From Acidobacteriaceae bacterium KBS 83 (GTDB lineage: Bacteria > Acidobacteriota > Terriglobia > Terriglobales > Acidobacteriaceae), in the NCBI GenBank assembly GCA_000381585.1, contig KB906737.1:248001-312000 (forward strand): 64,000 nt of DNA, given 5' to 3'. The notes beneath the pieces are model-generated. The model made no database searches. It had not been told where the DNA came from and saw only the letters and a program-made list of their open reading frames with translations. A program made the translations under genes and the position numbers. Every line of letters begins with the position of its first letter. The first letter of the stretch is position 1. This document shows positions 8,256 to 17,139 of the stretch, piece after piece.

Positions 8256-8774
8256 TCACGCCGGACTGAGCATTCTCCGGCGACGCGCGCGTCGCTTCTC
8301 CGTCTGTACCCATGCGAACAGCGCGATCGCACATGCCGGCAGCACGGCAAAGAACCACACCGTTCCCCGGCGCGCCGAGTAATTCGCCACGATCAGATCA
8401 GTCGCGACGCTCGCCTCGCGACCCCGCTCGCTCACATGGAGTACAGCCCGCCACCGCCCGGCGCGCGGCAACTGCACAACCGCATCCTGCAGCAGCCGGT
8501 TCGCAGCATGCGCATACGACAGCCGCGCGACTAAAGGCGTGGCGCTCGCGTCCTCAGACGTTAGTGTGACGACCACATTCGCGTCCAGCAGAACGCTTCC
8601 CTGCTCCTCCACCATCACGCTCAAGTCGGCCGGACCCACTGCCGGCGACTCAGGTGCAGTGAAGAGTGACACCACGAACGGTCCGGCAGCTTGCCGCATC
8701 TGCAGCCGCCCGCCATCCGCATGCGCTGCCATCGCACAGCACCCAAGCGCGAGGCATGCAAGGAGACGCCTCAC
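8256..8774 (-). CDS. Small exported membrane protein of the respiratory operon (FixH/YtkA-like)
   Basis: 172 residues. The GTG at 8774 overlaps the TGA of the upstream CtaG fusion gene (ATGTGAGG), so the two are translationally coupled. The N-terminus is a signal peptide (RRLLACLALGCCAMAAHA); the middle is a beta-rich extracytoplasmic domain (FVVSLFTAPESPAVGPADLSV); a hydrophobic helix and a basic tail (TEKRRARRRR) end it. The pattern resembles FixH/YtkA-like proteins that accompany oxidase assembly genes. A longer open frame to 9122 is only a shadow of the neighbour. Role in oxidase maturation is inferred from position. Confidence 0.7.
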   Translation of the reverse strand: MRRLLACLALGCCAMAAHADGGRLQMRQAAGPFVVSLFTAPESPAVGPADLSVMVEEQGSVLLDANVVVTLTSEDASATPLVARLSYAHAANRLLQDAVVQLPRAGRWRAVLHVSERGREASVATDLIVANYSARRGTVWFFAVLPACAIALFAWVQTEKRRARRRRMLSPA

Positions 8775-11044
8775 ATCGCCCCCATCATCATGCCGCGCAT
8801 CTGCATCGGCTGGAGCAGCACCCAGAAGCCGAATGCATACAGAACTACGGTAAGCAGCGCCAGTGGCGCGATGGCCAGCGCCCGACGGGTAACCTGCGTA
8901 GCTGCCGCCATCCGCCACAGGAGGTAGAGGGAGAGCAGCAGACCTCCATCGAGGAAGAGGAGCTGCAACTGCAGCAGACCATTCGCGCCGAGCAGCGTCC
9001 GGCTTGTGCCCCAATGCGGCAATCCCATCCAGCGCAGTCCAAAGTCCACTCCCGACTGCTGCACCAGAGGCAGCAACGCCGGTATTCCCATCGCCAGGTG
9101 GAATGTCAGGTGCGCCGCCCACATCCCCATCCCCAGTGGCACCAGAGCCAGCGCACTTCTCACGAATGCCTCACTCCGGGACTCCGCACCGCGAGCGCTC
9201 TGAGAGACAAGCCACACCACCCCCGTCACCACGAGAGTCGCGAAGACCACTCCGGCAAAAATCCCCATCCCCGTCGCCAGCCAGGGCACCTTCCGCGCTG
9301 CAGCCGCCAGAAGCGCCCCCCTGGGCCCCACCATTGCCAGCGCATTCGCAAATCCCGCAAAAACCAACACCAGAGCGGCACAGGCAACGTCGGTTCTGCG
9401 GTGCAGTCGCCCTAGCGATGAAGTGGGCTCTGTCCCCAGCACATCCCGCGTCACGCTGCGCGGCGTGAGAATGATATTGTCGTTCGGGCAAGCCTTCACG
9501 CAATCCATGCACAGGGTGCAGTCCGCATTGCTGCGCTTCTCCGGCAGATAGAGCTCAAGCTCGCAGCCACGCTGCTGTGTGTTGCCTCGGATGCAGTCGT
9601 GCGTCAAACAAGCGGTACAGGTAGATAGACTGCTGATCTGCAAAGTGGTAGGCGAGATCAGTGATCCGACAAAGTTGAATTGTCCAATCGGGCAGACATA
9701 TTTGCAGAAGCTCGCGCCTCGGAAAAGGGAGTCCACTAAAAATGCGGCGCCTGTATAACCAACCAACAACCATGCGGTGCTGGCAGGCTTGTTCCACAGT
9801 GCGAAACGTTCATACCCGAAGAAGAACCCCAGCATCAACCCGACGCCAATCCACTTCACGCGCAGCCACTGCGGCCAGCGAAAGTGGGCCCAGCCAAGAC
9901 GTCGGCCGAGTTCGCGCGGCAGCGTGAAAGGACATGCCATGCAGAAGAGGTTGCCCACAAACAGCAATGCCAGGACCCCGAGCGCGCGCAGAATATTCCA
10001 GGGCAACACTCCCGCCAGGTTCATGGCCGCCATCGGATGCCCGACAAAGCCGTGGACAATAACGACCACCATTACGGCTAAACTCATCGTCTGCAGAAGC
10101 TGACGTCCATAGCGCGCACGAAGGAGTGGACCCAGAACCGGTAAACGCAGCAGGTCGGATGACTGCCCCGCGTTCATCTTTCCCGAAGCCGGCGCACCGC
10201 CGATCGTAACCAGTGCAGACCTGGGCCGGCGCCGCGAAAGCAGCGATAGCGTAACGCCGATCGCGGGCACGAGATAGATAGCTGAACCCACCACCCACAT
10301 GAATGCACCCGCAGCCGCCTGATCCTGCATTGCAGTCAATCCAAACATGCGCGGCGCCATGGCATAGGTGGGATACAAGACACGGTTGGAGAATGCCAGA
10401 AATGCGGAAAGCGCCGTGTTCACCAGGTCAGCGGTGACCAGATACGGCACTACCGCCCAGCGTGACCAGCGCGCGCGGCTCGGCCAGGGCTGAAGCACTG
10501 TCCACCAGAAGAGCAGCGATGTGAAGAAGAAGCAGGCATGCTCTACTTCGTGCCATGCTGGCGAGCGCAGCGCGAGCTCATATGCCGCCGGCACATGCCA
10601 GGCTAAATATGCCACGTTCATCGCGATCCAGCCCGTCGCGGGGTGCGTCATGAACCGCGCAACGCAGTGCACGGTACGCGAACGGAACATCGGTCCGAAT
10701 CCATCGCGCACCCAGCCGCGCGGCAGCCCACGCAGCAGCGGTACCGTGGGCGCGCCCAACAGCAGCAGAGGCGGGGCCACGGACATCAACGTCAGATGTT
10801 GCACCATATGGGCAAGCAGCAGCCAGTTGCCAAGGACATCGAGCGGCGACGCAATGGCCAGCCAGACAGTGACGAGTCCCGCGAAGAAACAAGCTGCGCG
10901 CCACGAGGGCAGTGCAGCCGCTCGGGTCAACTTCGCAACGCGCCAACCTCGGCAGTAGATAATTGCCGTCAACAGCAGCGACAAGGTGCCCCACAGCGGA
11001 ACGCTCCATGAGGCCGCAATCGCGTCTGACAGCTCAGGATTCAC
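8771..11044 (-). CDS. CtaG-polyferredoxin fusion, oxidase assembly membrane protein
   Basis: 757 residues in one uninterrupted frame. Residues 1-275 resemble CtaG (caa3 oxidase assembly factor), multi-pass, with conserved His residues in HMVQHL and HEVEHA. Residues 310-530 form a NapH/CcoG-like membrane ferredoxin: FCMACP (Cys368, Cys371), CKYVCP (447, 451), CTAC (476, 479) and a 4Fe-4S motif CTLCMDCVKACP (509-520). Residues 550-757 add several more helices. The likely job is copper and redox handling during assembly of the oxidase encoded upstream. GTG start with GGAG five bases before it. The fusion is unusual; a missed frameshift is unlikely because the frame is continuous. Confidence 0.82.
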   Translation of the reverse strand: MNPELSDAIAASWSVPLWGTLSLLLTAIIYCRGWRVAKLTRAAALPSWRAACFFAGLVTVWLAIASPLDVLGNWLLLAHMVQHLTLMSVAPPLLLLGAPTVPLLRGLPRGWVRDGFGPMFRSRTVHCVARFMTHPATGWIAMNVAYLAWHVPAAYELALRSPAWHEVEHACFFFTSLLFWWTVLQPWPSRARWSRWAVVPYLVTADLVNTALSAFLAFSNRVLYPTYAMAPRMFGLTAMQDQAAAGAFMWVVGSAIYLVPAIGVTLSLLSRRRPRSALVTIGGAPASGKMNAGQSSDLLRLPVLGPLLRARYGRQLLQTMSLAVMVVVIVHGFVGHPMAAMNLAGVLPWNILRALGVLALLFVGNLFCMACPFTLPRELGRRLGWAHFRWPQWLRVKWIGVGLMLGFFFGYERFALWNKPASTAWLLVGYTGAAFLVDSLFRGASFCKYVCPIGQFNFVGSLISPTTLQISSLSTCTACLTHDCIRGNTQQRGCELELYLPEKRSNADCTLCMDCVKACPNDNIILTPRSVTRDVLGTEPTSSLGRLHRRTDVACAALVLVFAGFANALAMVGPRGALLAAAARKVPWLATGMGIFAGVVFATLVVTGVVWLVSQSARGAESRSEAFVRSALALVPLGMGMWAAHLTFHLAMGIPALLPLVQQSGVDFGLRWMGLPHWGTSRTLLGANGLLQLQLLFLDGGLLLSLYLLWRMAAATQVTRRALAIAPLALLTVVLYAFGFWVLLQPMQMRGMMMGAM

Positions 11045-11071
11045 TCAAACTCCAATGGGCGGCGTAACTCC

Positions 11072-12568
11072 TTACGGGCGGATCGCCTCCACCGGCTCCT
11101 TCGGCGCGGGATTGTTCGTCTCCGCAACATGCCGCGAGGCATCGATCGCGACCGGCTGGTTCGAAGGATGCAGCGTCTCGAGAAATGCAACCAACGCTGT
11201 CACCTGTGCGGGGGACAGTGTCTTTCCATAAGCCGGCATATTGCCACCGCCCTGCGTCACCTGGCGGACCAGTTGGTCCTCGGTCAATCGCGTTGCGACG
11301 TCATCCAGCGACGGGCCGCGACGCCCTCCAAGTCCTCCCATCTGATGGCAGTTGCGGCACTGCTTTTGCTGAAAGACGATCGCACCCTGCCGCTCCAACG
11401 GCTTTGTTTGGTCCACAAAGTGAACGGGAACGGGATCCGCGCTCCATCCGTCCATCTGCGGACTCCACGGAACGTACGTGCCGAGATGTGTGAGTGTCGC
11501 AAAGCCAGCAGCGAGCACCACAACGAGCAGCACCGCCACTGGACGCCTATACCAGCTCTTCTCACCGAGTCCCGCGACGAAAGGCAGCACCAGCATGACG
11601 ATGATTCCGATCACCGGCGCGATCAGCATGACCGGCGTCTCGATGGATGGCGGCAGAAACGCAAGCGCTGAATAGATCCACAGGAAGAAGAAGTCGGGCT
11701 TCGGCACTGTCTGCACAATTGTGGGATCCGGCACACCGGTTGGCCCGATCGGTCCTAATAGCAGCGCGCAGACTGCCACCGCCAGCACGATGCCCGCGCT
11801 GAACATCGCGTCCTTCCATATCGCACCGGAGAAAAATGGCACCCCGTCTTTATGCGTGAGTTCGTTGTATTCCTGGATGTATGTTTCGCGCTTGACCAGC
11901 CGTCCCGGAGTCGGCCACTCATTGATGCCCAGCTTAAGAACCAGCCACACATGCAGCGAAGCAAATGCCAGCATTGTCGCCGGAATGACAAAAACGTGCA
12001 GCGTGAAAAAGCGGCTAAGCGTAGCGCCGGCGATGATGGGTCCGCCCAGCATGAACTCGACAAGTTGCCTTCCTATAAAGGGCACGCGGCTCATGATCGA
12101 TGCGCCGATGCCCAGCCCCCAATAAGCATCCTGATCAAAACGCAGAACCTGTCCGGTGAAGGCCATCCCAAGCGTCATCAACAGCAGGAACACACCTAAG
12201 ATCCACGTCAGCTCTCGCGGAAACTTGTATGCGCCGAAGAGGAACACCTGGCACATATGGATAAGAACGACGGCGACCATGAAATTCGATCCCCATCCGT
12301 GCATGCCGCGCAGAAACCAGCCCAGAGGCAGTTGATGATTCAACACCTGCAGGCTCGACCATGCGGAACCGGCCGAGGGTACGTAAACGAGCGCCAGCAG
12401 AATGCCAGTGACGATTTGCAGTAGCAGCAGCACAAAACTTGCACTGCCGAAGACGTACCACCAACTCGCAGTCTTGCTCGGGACGGGGTGCTCTGCGGAC
12501 TCCTTGACGAAACCCTCGAGCTGCACACGACGCTCTACCCAATCGTAGGCTTGCTTGTACCAGGGCAT
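11072..12568 (-). CDS. Cytochrome b fused to a C-terminal cytochrome c domain
   Basis: 498 residues. The cytochrome b part has haem ligands His90/His104 in helix B and His191/His206 in helix D; the 15-residue spacing in helix D is the b6f/Bacillus style. N- and C-terminal cytochrome b halves are in one chain. A helix near 343-362 leads into a c-type domain with CRNCH (404-408) and Met in NMPAYG. Where the Qo-site PEWY motif is expected, this protein has PDFF (291-294). It receives electrons from quinol and passes them via Rieske and c hemes to the oxidase. AAGGA precedes the ATG; the start overlaps the Rieske gene by 34 bp. Confidence 0.9.
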   Translation of the reverse strand: MPWYKQAYDWVERRVQLEGFVKESAEHPVPSKTASWWYVFGSASFVLLLLQIVTGILLALVYVPSAGSAWSSLQVLNHQLPLGWFLRGMHGWGSNFMVAVVLIHMCQVFLFGAYKFPRELTWILGVFLLLMTLGMAFTGQVLRFDQDAYWGLGIGASIMSRVPFIGRQLVEFMLGGPIIAGATLSRFFTLHVFVIPATMLAFASLHVWLVLKLGINEWPTPGRLVKRETYIQEYNELTHKDGVPFFSGAIWKDAMFSAGIVLAVAVCALLLGPIGPTGVPDPTIVQTVPKPDFFFLWIYSALAFLPPSIETPVMLIAPVIGIIVMLVLPFVAGLGEKSWYRRPVAVLLVVVLAAGFATLTHLGTYVPWSPQMDGWSADPVPVHFVDQTKPLERQGAIVFQQKQCRNCHQMGGLGGRRGPSLDDVATRLTEDQLVRQVTQGGGNMPAYGKTLSPAQVTALVAFLETLHPSNQPVAIDASRHVAETNNPAPKEPVEAIRP

Positions 12569-13134
12569 GGCAGAATTCCTTTAACCAGTTTGGCTTCGTT
12601 TGCGAGCGTCGGCATCTGCCCGGCGTTGATCATTAGCTTGCCGCCCACGACGTGGTAGTCGTACGTAAACAGCCCGCGCTCCGGCGGTCCCGCCGCACGC
12701 TCGCCGTTCGAGTAGTACACGCCGCCGTGACACGGGCACATGAAAAGCTCCGACTGCGGGAACCAGCGCACGGGGCAGCCCAGATGGGCGCAGTTCACTG
12801 CAAACACGGTAAACGTGTTGCCCTTCTCGCGGCGCACGTAACAGGCTACCTTCCCCGTGTCGCCGTCCCAGGCATCCGTATGCGGATTACGATATGTGGC
12901 CAGCACCGTCTCGCCTTCGTGATAGTCGCTGACCTGCCCCAGTGCGATCCACGAATTGTAGGCGCCCCTCTTGCGTATCGGTCCCAGCAGATAGCCGATC
13001 ACCGGCGTCGCGATAGCAGCAGCTACGAGCGCATTGATCGCGATGCTCACCTTCAGGAGAAAGCGGCGCCGCGACACCGTTGCTTCGCCGTCGCGCGCAA
13101 CCTTCGTGAATGCCTGGTTGGGCTCCGGATTCAT
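12535..13134 (-). CDS. Rieske iron-sulfur protein of a bc-type complex
   Basis: 199 residues. The Tat-type SRRRFLL at 21-27 precedes one transmembrane helix (about 31-50) that serves as signal anchor. The [2Fe-2S] box is complete: Cys115, His117, Cys120 in CAHLGC and Cys133, Cys135, His136 in CPCHGG. It takes the first electron from quinol at the Qo site of the adjacent cytochrome b. GGAGGAG lies four to five bases before the ATG, which overlaps the stop of the upstream cytochrome c gene (ATGA). Confidence 0.94.
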   Translation of the reverse strand: MNPEPNQAFTKVARDGEATVSRRRFLLKVSIAINALVAAAIATPVIGYLLGPIRKRGAYNSWIALGQVSDYHEGETVLATYRNPHTDAWDGDTGKVACYVRREKGNTFTVFAVNCAHLGCPVRWFPQSELFMCPCHGGVYYSNGERAAGPPERGLFTYDYHVVGGKLMINAGQMPTLANEAKLVKGILPCPGTSKPTIG

Positions 13135-13898
13135 CGCGCTCCTCCACTGATCCTTGGCTGAAGTGCCCGCTGGTGAGCCGCTCCCTGGGTTGCTTGCGGT
13201 GCCTGCGTTCTTCCCGCAGGGGCGTTTGGCTTCTGCGCCATCAAAAACGCCACCACATCGCTTACCTGTTGTGCAGTCATCGGACTATCCATCTGGTCGC
13301 GCCAATCGGGCATCCCAAGGTCCGGCCTCCCGACGATCACAGTTGTCCGAAAAGTCTGTGGTGCCATCAATGTCATGAAATCCGGATTCAGTACCGACCC
13401 TGCCTCCCCGATCTTGCCTCCGGCGGGTCCGTGACAATTCGCGCAGTTGTTTGCGTACACCTGCTCGCCCGCTTTTGCATCTCCCTTTCCGTCATCGGCA
13501 TACGGGGGCAGATTCGCGACCTTCAGTGCATCTCCCTTGTTCCACTTCGCGCGAATCCCACGGACGATGGAGTCCACCTGCGCATCCGTCAACTCGCCAC
13601 CTGCGCTCTGCGCGAACGCCGGCATCATCGAACCGGGTAGCCCCCGCGAAATCACGCGACGCAGCGTTGCATCATCCACCAGAGCCTGATAGACCGGTGA
13701 CGCCAGCGGTGTCGCCGGCCCGTGTTGTCCTTCCGTGCCATGGCATCCCGAGCAGTTTTGCGCAAAGAGCACCTGCGGCGACAAAATGCTCTCCGGACGC
13801 GGCACCTCCGGCCCCGGTGCCGGCTTTCCCGGCAGGCTGTTGCAGCCGCTCGCGAGCAGCGCACACGAAACCGCGAACGCGAACACACCTGCTCTCAT
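13131..13898 (-). CDS. Diheme cytochrome c lipoprotein
   Basis: 255 residues with a lipoprotein signal (LASGC; the acylated residue is Cys19), so it should be anchored to a membrane on the outer face. Two c-type domains carry CSGCH (49-53) and CANCH (152-156), with likely Met ligands in GSMMPAF and LGMPDW. The C-terminal 40 residues are Pro/Ala/Gln-rich and probably disordered. It sits between oxidase and Rieske genes with 4-bp overlaps on both sides, so it probably carries electrons between the bc complex and the oxidase, possibly as a fixed subunit of a supercomplex (inference). Confidence 0.9.
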   Translation of the reverse strand: MRAGVFAFAVSCALLASGCNSLPGKPAPGPEVPRPESILSPQVLFAQNCSGCHGTEGQHGPATPLASPVYQALVDDATLRRVISRGLPGSMMPAFAQSAGGELTDAQVDSIVRGIRAKWNKGDALKVANLPPYADDGKGDAKAGEQVYANNCANCHGPAGGKIGEAGSVLNPDFMTLMAPQTFRTTVIVGRPDLGMPDWRDQMDSPMTAQQVSDVVAFLMAQKPNAPAGRTQAPQATQGAAHQRALQPRISGGAR

Positions 13899-14764
13899 CG
13901 GCGGCCCTCGTCGTCATGCTTCAGCGGTTCCGCAGTCTCCACGCCCAGCCGCACGGAAAGCGGCACATCCCTCAGACTCTTGAGGCGTCCTTCGCGCGCG
14001 ACCACCCAGCCGGCCACGAGGCCATAGCCGACCTGACTTAATGCAAACCAGTACCAGTTGATGTGGTCATCAAAATAAGGATTGAGCAGCCCCAGCGTCG
14101 AATGCAGCAGGCCGGTCCAAAGTGCCGGTGCAATCAGGCCACCCAACACAATCGGGTGCCGCGGAAGAATCGGAAGCAGTGCGCCATAGAGCAGCCCCAC
14201 CAGGAACGACGAAGCCGTGTGAATCACAATCGCGATCAGGAACGCCGCCAAATGAAATGTACCTAGGTCGTGCTCGGTCGGTGCATTCCAGCCAGCCACG
14301 CCTGCACCGCCCAGCAGGTTCACTACATACCAGATGCTATGGAAGCGCACTACGCCATAAATCTCTGCCAGCAGGATCATTACCGTGCCACCCGCGAACC
14401 CGCCCTTAATGCCCGATGAAATCGGATAGGTAGAAATACCAGTAATCGCGCGTCCCGCGACGGGATGCAGATGCTCCACGCGCGTCACGCGCCGGCCTTC
14501 GCGCTCAATCGCAATCTCTTCTAACGTCACCGGCAGCATCTCATGCGCCTCTTGCGGCAGCACCTGACGGAACCATCCCACCGCGCCGCAGACAGCCATC
14601 ACTACGCCCAGCGCGGAGATCATCACGTTTGTCACGAGACCGGCGAAGAGCAGCGTCAAACCCACTGCCAAAATCAGTGGCCACTGCGTCGGCGCTGGCA
14701 GGTGAATTGCATTCTCCGCCTGACTGGCGGTAGCAGAATGTTCGCGTTGTGCGCCCGTGCTCAT
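13895..14764 (-). CDS. Multi-pass membrane protein of the bc/caa3 operon
   Basis: 289 residues. The first 70 residues (two helices, WPLILAVGLTLLFAGLV and the next) look like a small oxidase subunit IV or the tail often found fused to subunit I. A soluble stretch of about 50 residues follows, then five or so helices containing GGFAGGTVMILL and SFLVGLLYGALLP. I do not recognise the C-terminal family. It lies 3 bp after subunit III and overlaps the cytochrome c gene (ATGA), so it is firmly part of the operon. It may be a structural subunit joining the oxidase and bc parts; no cofactor ligand is obvious. Confidence 0.7.
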   Translation of the reverse strand: MSTGAQREHSATASQAENAIHLPAPTQWPLILAVGLTLLFAGLVTNVMISALGVVMAVCGAVGWFRQVLPQEAHEMLPVTLEEIAIEREGRRVTRVEHLHPVAGRAITGISTYPISSGIKGGFAGGTVMILLAEIYGVVRFHSIWYVVNLLGGAGVAGWNAPTEHDLGTFHLAAFLIAIVIHTASSFLVGLLYGALLPILPRHPIVLGGLIAPALWTGLLHSTLGLLNPYFDDHINWYWFALSQVGYGLVAGWVVAREGRLKSLRDVPLSVRLGVETAEPLKHDDEGRR

Positions 14765-14767
14765 GCT

Positions 14768-15376
14768 TTATCGTCCAATCACGTACACGACACTAAAGAC
14801 CACCACCCACACCCAGTCCACAAAGTGCCAGTACAGCGCGAGCACTTCCACCTTCTCCGTGTGTTCTGGCTTCAACGCGCCCAGCAGTGTAAAAACGAGG
14901 ACCGCACTCAGCATGACGAGCCCGACGATGACGTGCGAAGCATGCAGGCCGACCAGCGAATAGAACGTTGTGCCGAACAGATTGGTGCTGATCGTCAGTC
15001 CGTCCTTCGTAATGAGCTTATGCCACTCCTGCGCCGTTCCCAGGAGGAAGATTGCGCCCAGCGCGATCGTCAGGGCCCACCAGGCGATGAACGCGGCCAT
15101 GGCGCGTTTCACCAGTGCGCGCTCCGCCATCAAGATGGTGCCGCTGCTCGACAGCAGGAAGATCGTGTTCAGAATCGGCAGCTCAAGCACCTGCCTCGGC
15201 TGCGGTCCAAACGTGCTTCTGCCGATGTTGTAGACGTAGGCCACCACGAAAATCACGAAGATCGCTGACTCGGCCAGGATCAACGAGAACATGCCAACGC
15301 GCCCACGCGAAGGCAGACGCCAGTCGGAATCGGCAGCGTGGCCATGCGCGGGAGTGGTCATGGGAATTGTGCTCAT
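14768..15376 (-). CDS. ctaE: Cytochrome c oxidase subunit III
   Basis: About 202 residues with five hydrophobic helices, fitting the short bacterial subunit III. Recognisable pieces are GMFSLILAESAIF near the start, LLGTAQEWHKL in the middle, and the final VLALYWHFVDWVWVVVF, the family's most conserved stretch. It stabilises subunit I of the haem-copper oxidase. The start is uncertain: ATG 15376 (chosen) lies 25 bp after subunit I; ATG 15424 would overlap subunit I and add 16 residues. Neither has a strong Shine-Dalgarno. Confidence 0.9.
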   Translation of the reverse strand: MSTIPMTTPAHGHAADSDWRLPSRGRVGMFSLILAESAIFVIFVVAYVYNIGRSTFGPQPRQVLELPILNTIFLLSSSGTILMAERALVKRAMAAFIAWWALTIALGAIFLLGTAQEWHKLITKDGLTISTNLFGTTFYSLVGLHASHVIVGLVMLSAVLVFTLLGALKPEHTEKVEVLALYWHFVDWVWVVVFSVVYVIGR

Positions 15377-15401
15377 GAAAGTGACATTCCGATCTGTTCT
15401 C

Positions 15402-17111
15402 TCATCCTTCTTCCAATGGCTCATCCGGGTCGTTTGGATGTTTCAAGTCCCACAGCGGCCGCCGGCTGCGAGCCACCGGCTCAATGGCAAAGTTGTAGGG
15501 CGGCGGCGGCGAGTTCGTGGCCCACTCCAGCGTCCATGCATCCCACGGATCGGGGCCTGCCTCCTGACCCTTCAGAGCCGAATGAATCATGTTGTAGACC
15601 AGAATCGCGATCGCAATCCCCTGGATGATTGCGCCCACGCTCACGATCTGGTTCAGACCGGTCCATCCGCGGTCCGCCTCGTAGGTATAAATCGACCGCG
15701 GCATGCCCAGCACACCCGGGATATGCATCACGTCAAAGCAGACGTGAAAGCCGATAACAAACAGCCAGAAGTTCCATTTCCCCAACCGCTCGTCCAGCAT
15801 CCGCCCCGTCACCTTCGGAAACCAGTAGTAGATGCCGGAGAAGATCGCGAAAAGGATTGCGCCGACAATCACGTAGTGAAAGTGAGCGATAACGAAATAC
15901 GAATTATGTAACTGCCAGTTGAATGGCGCCACCGAAAGAATGATCCCCGTCAGCCCGGCGATCAGGAATTGCACCAGGAACCCTACTGCGAACAGCATCG
16001 GAGTGCGGTACCGGATCTTCCCGCCCCACATCGTCGCGATCCAGTTGAAAATCTTGATGCCCGTCGGAATTCCCACCAGCATCGTCGACAGGACGAAGAA
16101 CGCGTTCGAAATCGACGTCATTCCGATTGTGAACATGTGGTGCGCCCACACACCCAGGCTCACAAAACCAATCCCCACCGACGCCGCCACCATCGCCGGA
16201 TACCCGAAGATCGCCTTGCGCGAAAACACGGGCACAACCTCATTGATAATCGCGAACGCCGGCAGCACCAGTACGTAGACCTCTGGGTGCCCGAATATCC
16301 AGAAGAAGTGCGCCCACACGACCGCCGACCCGCCCGCCTGCGTGTCGAAAAAGTGGCCGCCCAGATAGCGATCGATTGTCAGCATCACCTGCGCCGCGGT
16401 CAGTGGGCTCACCGCCACTAGCACCAGTCCCGACGACACAACATATAGCCATACAAACAACGGCATGCGGAACAACGTCATTCCCTTGCAACGCATGCAG
16501 AACGCCGTAGCAATAAAGTTGATCGCCGCCCCGATCGACCCGAAGCCGGAGACAATCAGAGCCAGCGCCCAGTAATCCGTGGAGTGCCCCCGCGAGAATG
16601 CGCGCGACGTCAGCGGCGCGTATGCCCACCAGCCCACATCGGGCGCGCTGCCCGCTCCCTGCAGGCCCACGCCTCCAATAAAGCTGTAGTACAGCAGCAG
16701 GCCGCCAAATGCCGACATCCAGAAGCTGAAGGCATTCAGCCGTGGAAACGCCATATCGCGCACACCCAGCATCAGCGGCATCAGGTAATTGCCGAATCCA
16801 AACACGATCGGCATCGCCACGAAGAAGATCATCGTGGTTCCGTGCATCGTGAACACGCGATTGAACGTCTCGGCGCTGACGAAGTGGTTGTCTGGGAAGA
16901 AAAGCTGAATGCGAATGATCAGCGCCTCGATTCCTCCCACCACCAGGAACAGCAGCGCGTACAGCACGTACATGACCCCAAGTTTCTTGTGGTCAACCGT
17001 AACCACCCAGCTATGCAGGTGCTCCAGCCAGGTCGCTCCGTCGGCTTCGGTGGCCGCCACATCGGCGGCGCTGCCCAGCCCTCCAGGTACCGGTATGCTC
17101 CCTCCGGCCAT
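15402..17111 (-). CDS. ctaD: Cytochrome c oxidase subunit I
   Basis: 569 residues, the catalytic subunit of an A-type haem-copper oxidase. The low-spin haem ligand is His90 (TMHGTTM). The active site GHPEVYVLVLP has CuB ligand His275, Glu277 and the cross-link Tyr279. Further ligands lie in the WAHHMF and HFHYVIVG segments. The Glu in HPEV marks the A1 family with a full D-channel. It reduces O2 to water and pumps protons. AAGGA stands six bases before the ATG. It is the second gene of a nine-gene minus-strand operon starting at 18207. Confidence 0.96.
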   Translation of the reverse strand: MAGGSIPVPGGLGSAADVAATEADGATWLEHLHSWVVTVDHKKLGVMYVLYALLFLVVGGIEALIIRIQLFFPDNHFVSAETFNRVFTMHGTTMIFFVAMPIVFGFGNYLMPLMLGVRDMAFPRLNAFSFWMSAFGGLLLYYSFIGGVGLQGAGSAPDVGWWAYAPLTSRAFSRGHSTDYWALALIVSGFGSIGAAINFIATAFCMRCKGMTLFRMPLFVWLYVVSSGLVLVAVSPLTAAQVMLTIDRYLGGHFFDTQAGGSAVVWAHFFWIFGHPEVYVLVLPAFAIINEVVPVFSRKAIFGYPAMVAASVGIGFVSLGVWAHHMFTIGMTSISNAFFVLSTMLVGIPTGIKIFNWIATMWGGKIRYRTPMLFAVGFLVQFLIAGLTGIILSVAPFNWQLHNSYFVIAHFHYVIVGAILFAIFSGIYYWFPKVTGRMLDERLGKWNFWLFVIGFHVCFDVMHIPGVLGMPRSIYTYEADRGWTGLNQIVSVGAIIQGIAIAILVYNMIHSALKGQEAGPDPWDAWTLEWATNSPPPPYNFAIEPVARSRRPLWDLKHPNDPDEPLEEG

Positions 17112-17139
17112 TTGCGTCCTTCTCTCCTCTAGCGACTGC

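Noticed and set aside
13895-14764. Membership of an alternative complex III (Act) cluster
   Set aside because: The neighbours are a true Rieske protein and cytochrome b, and no ActB-like molybdopterin-type subunit is present.
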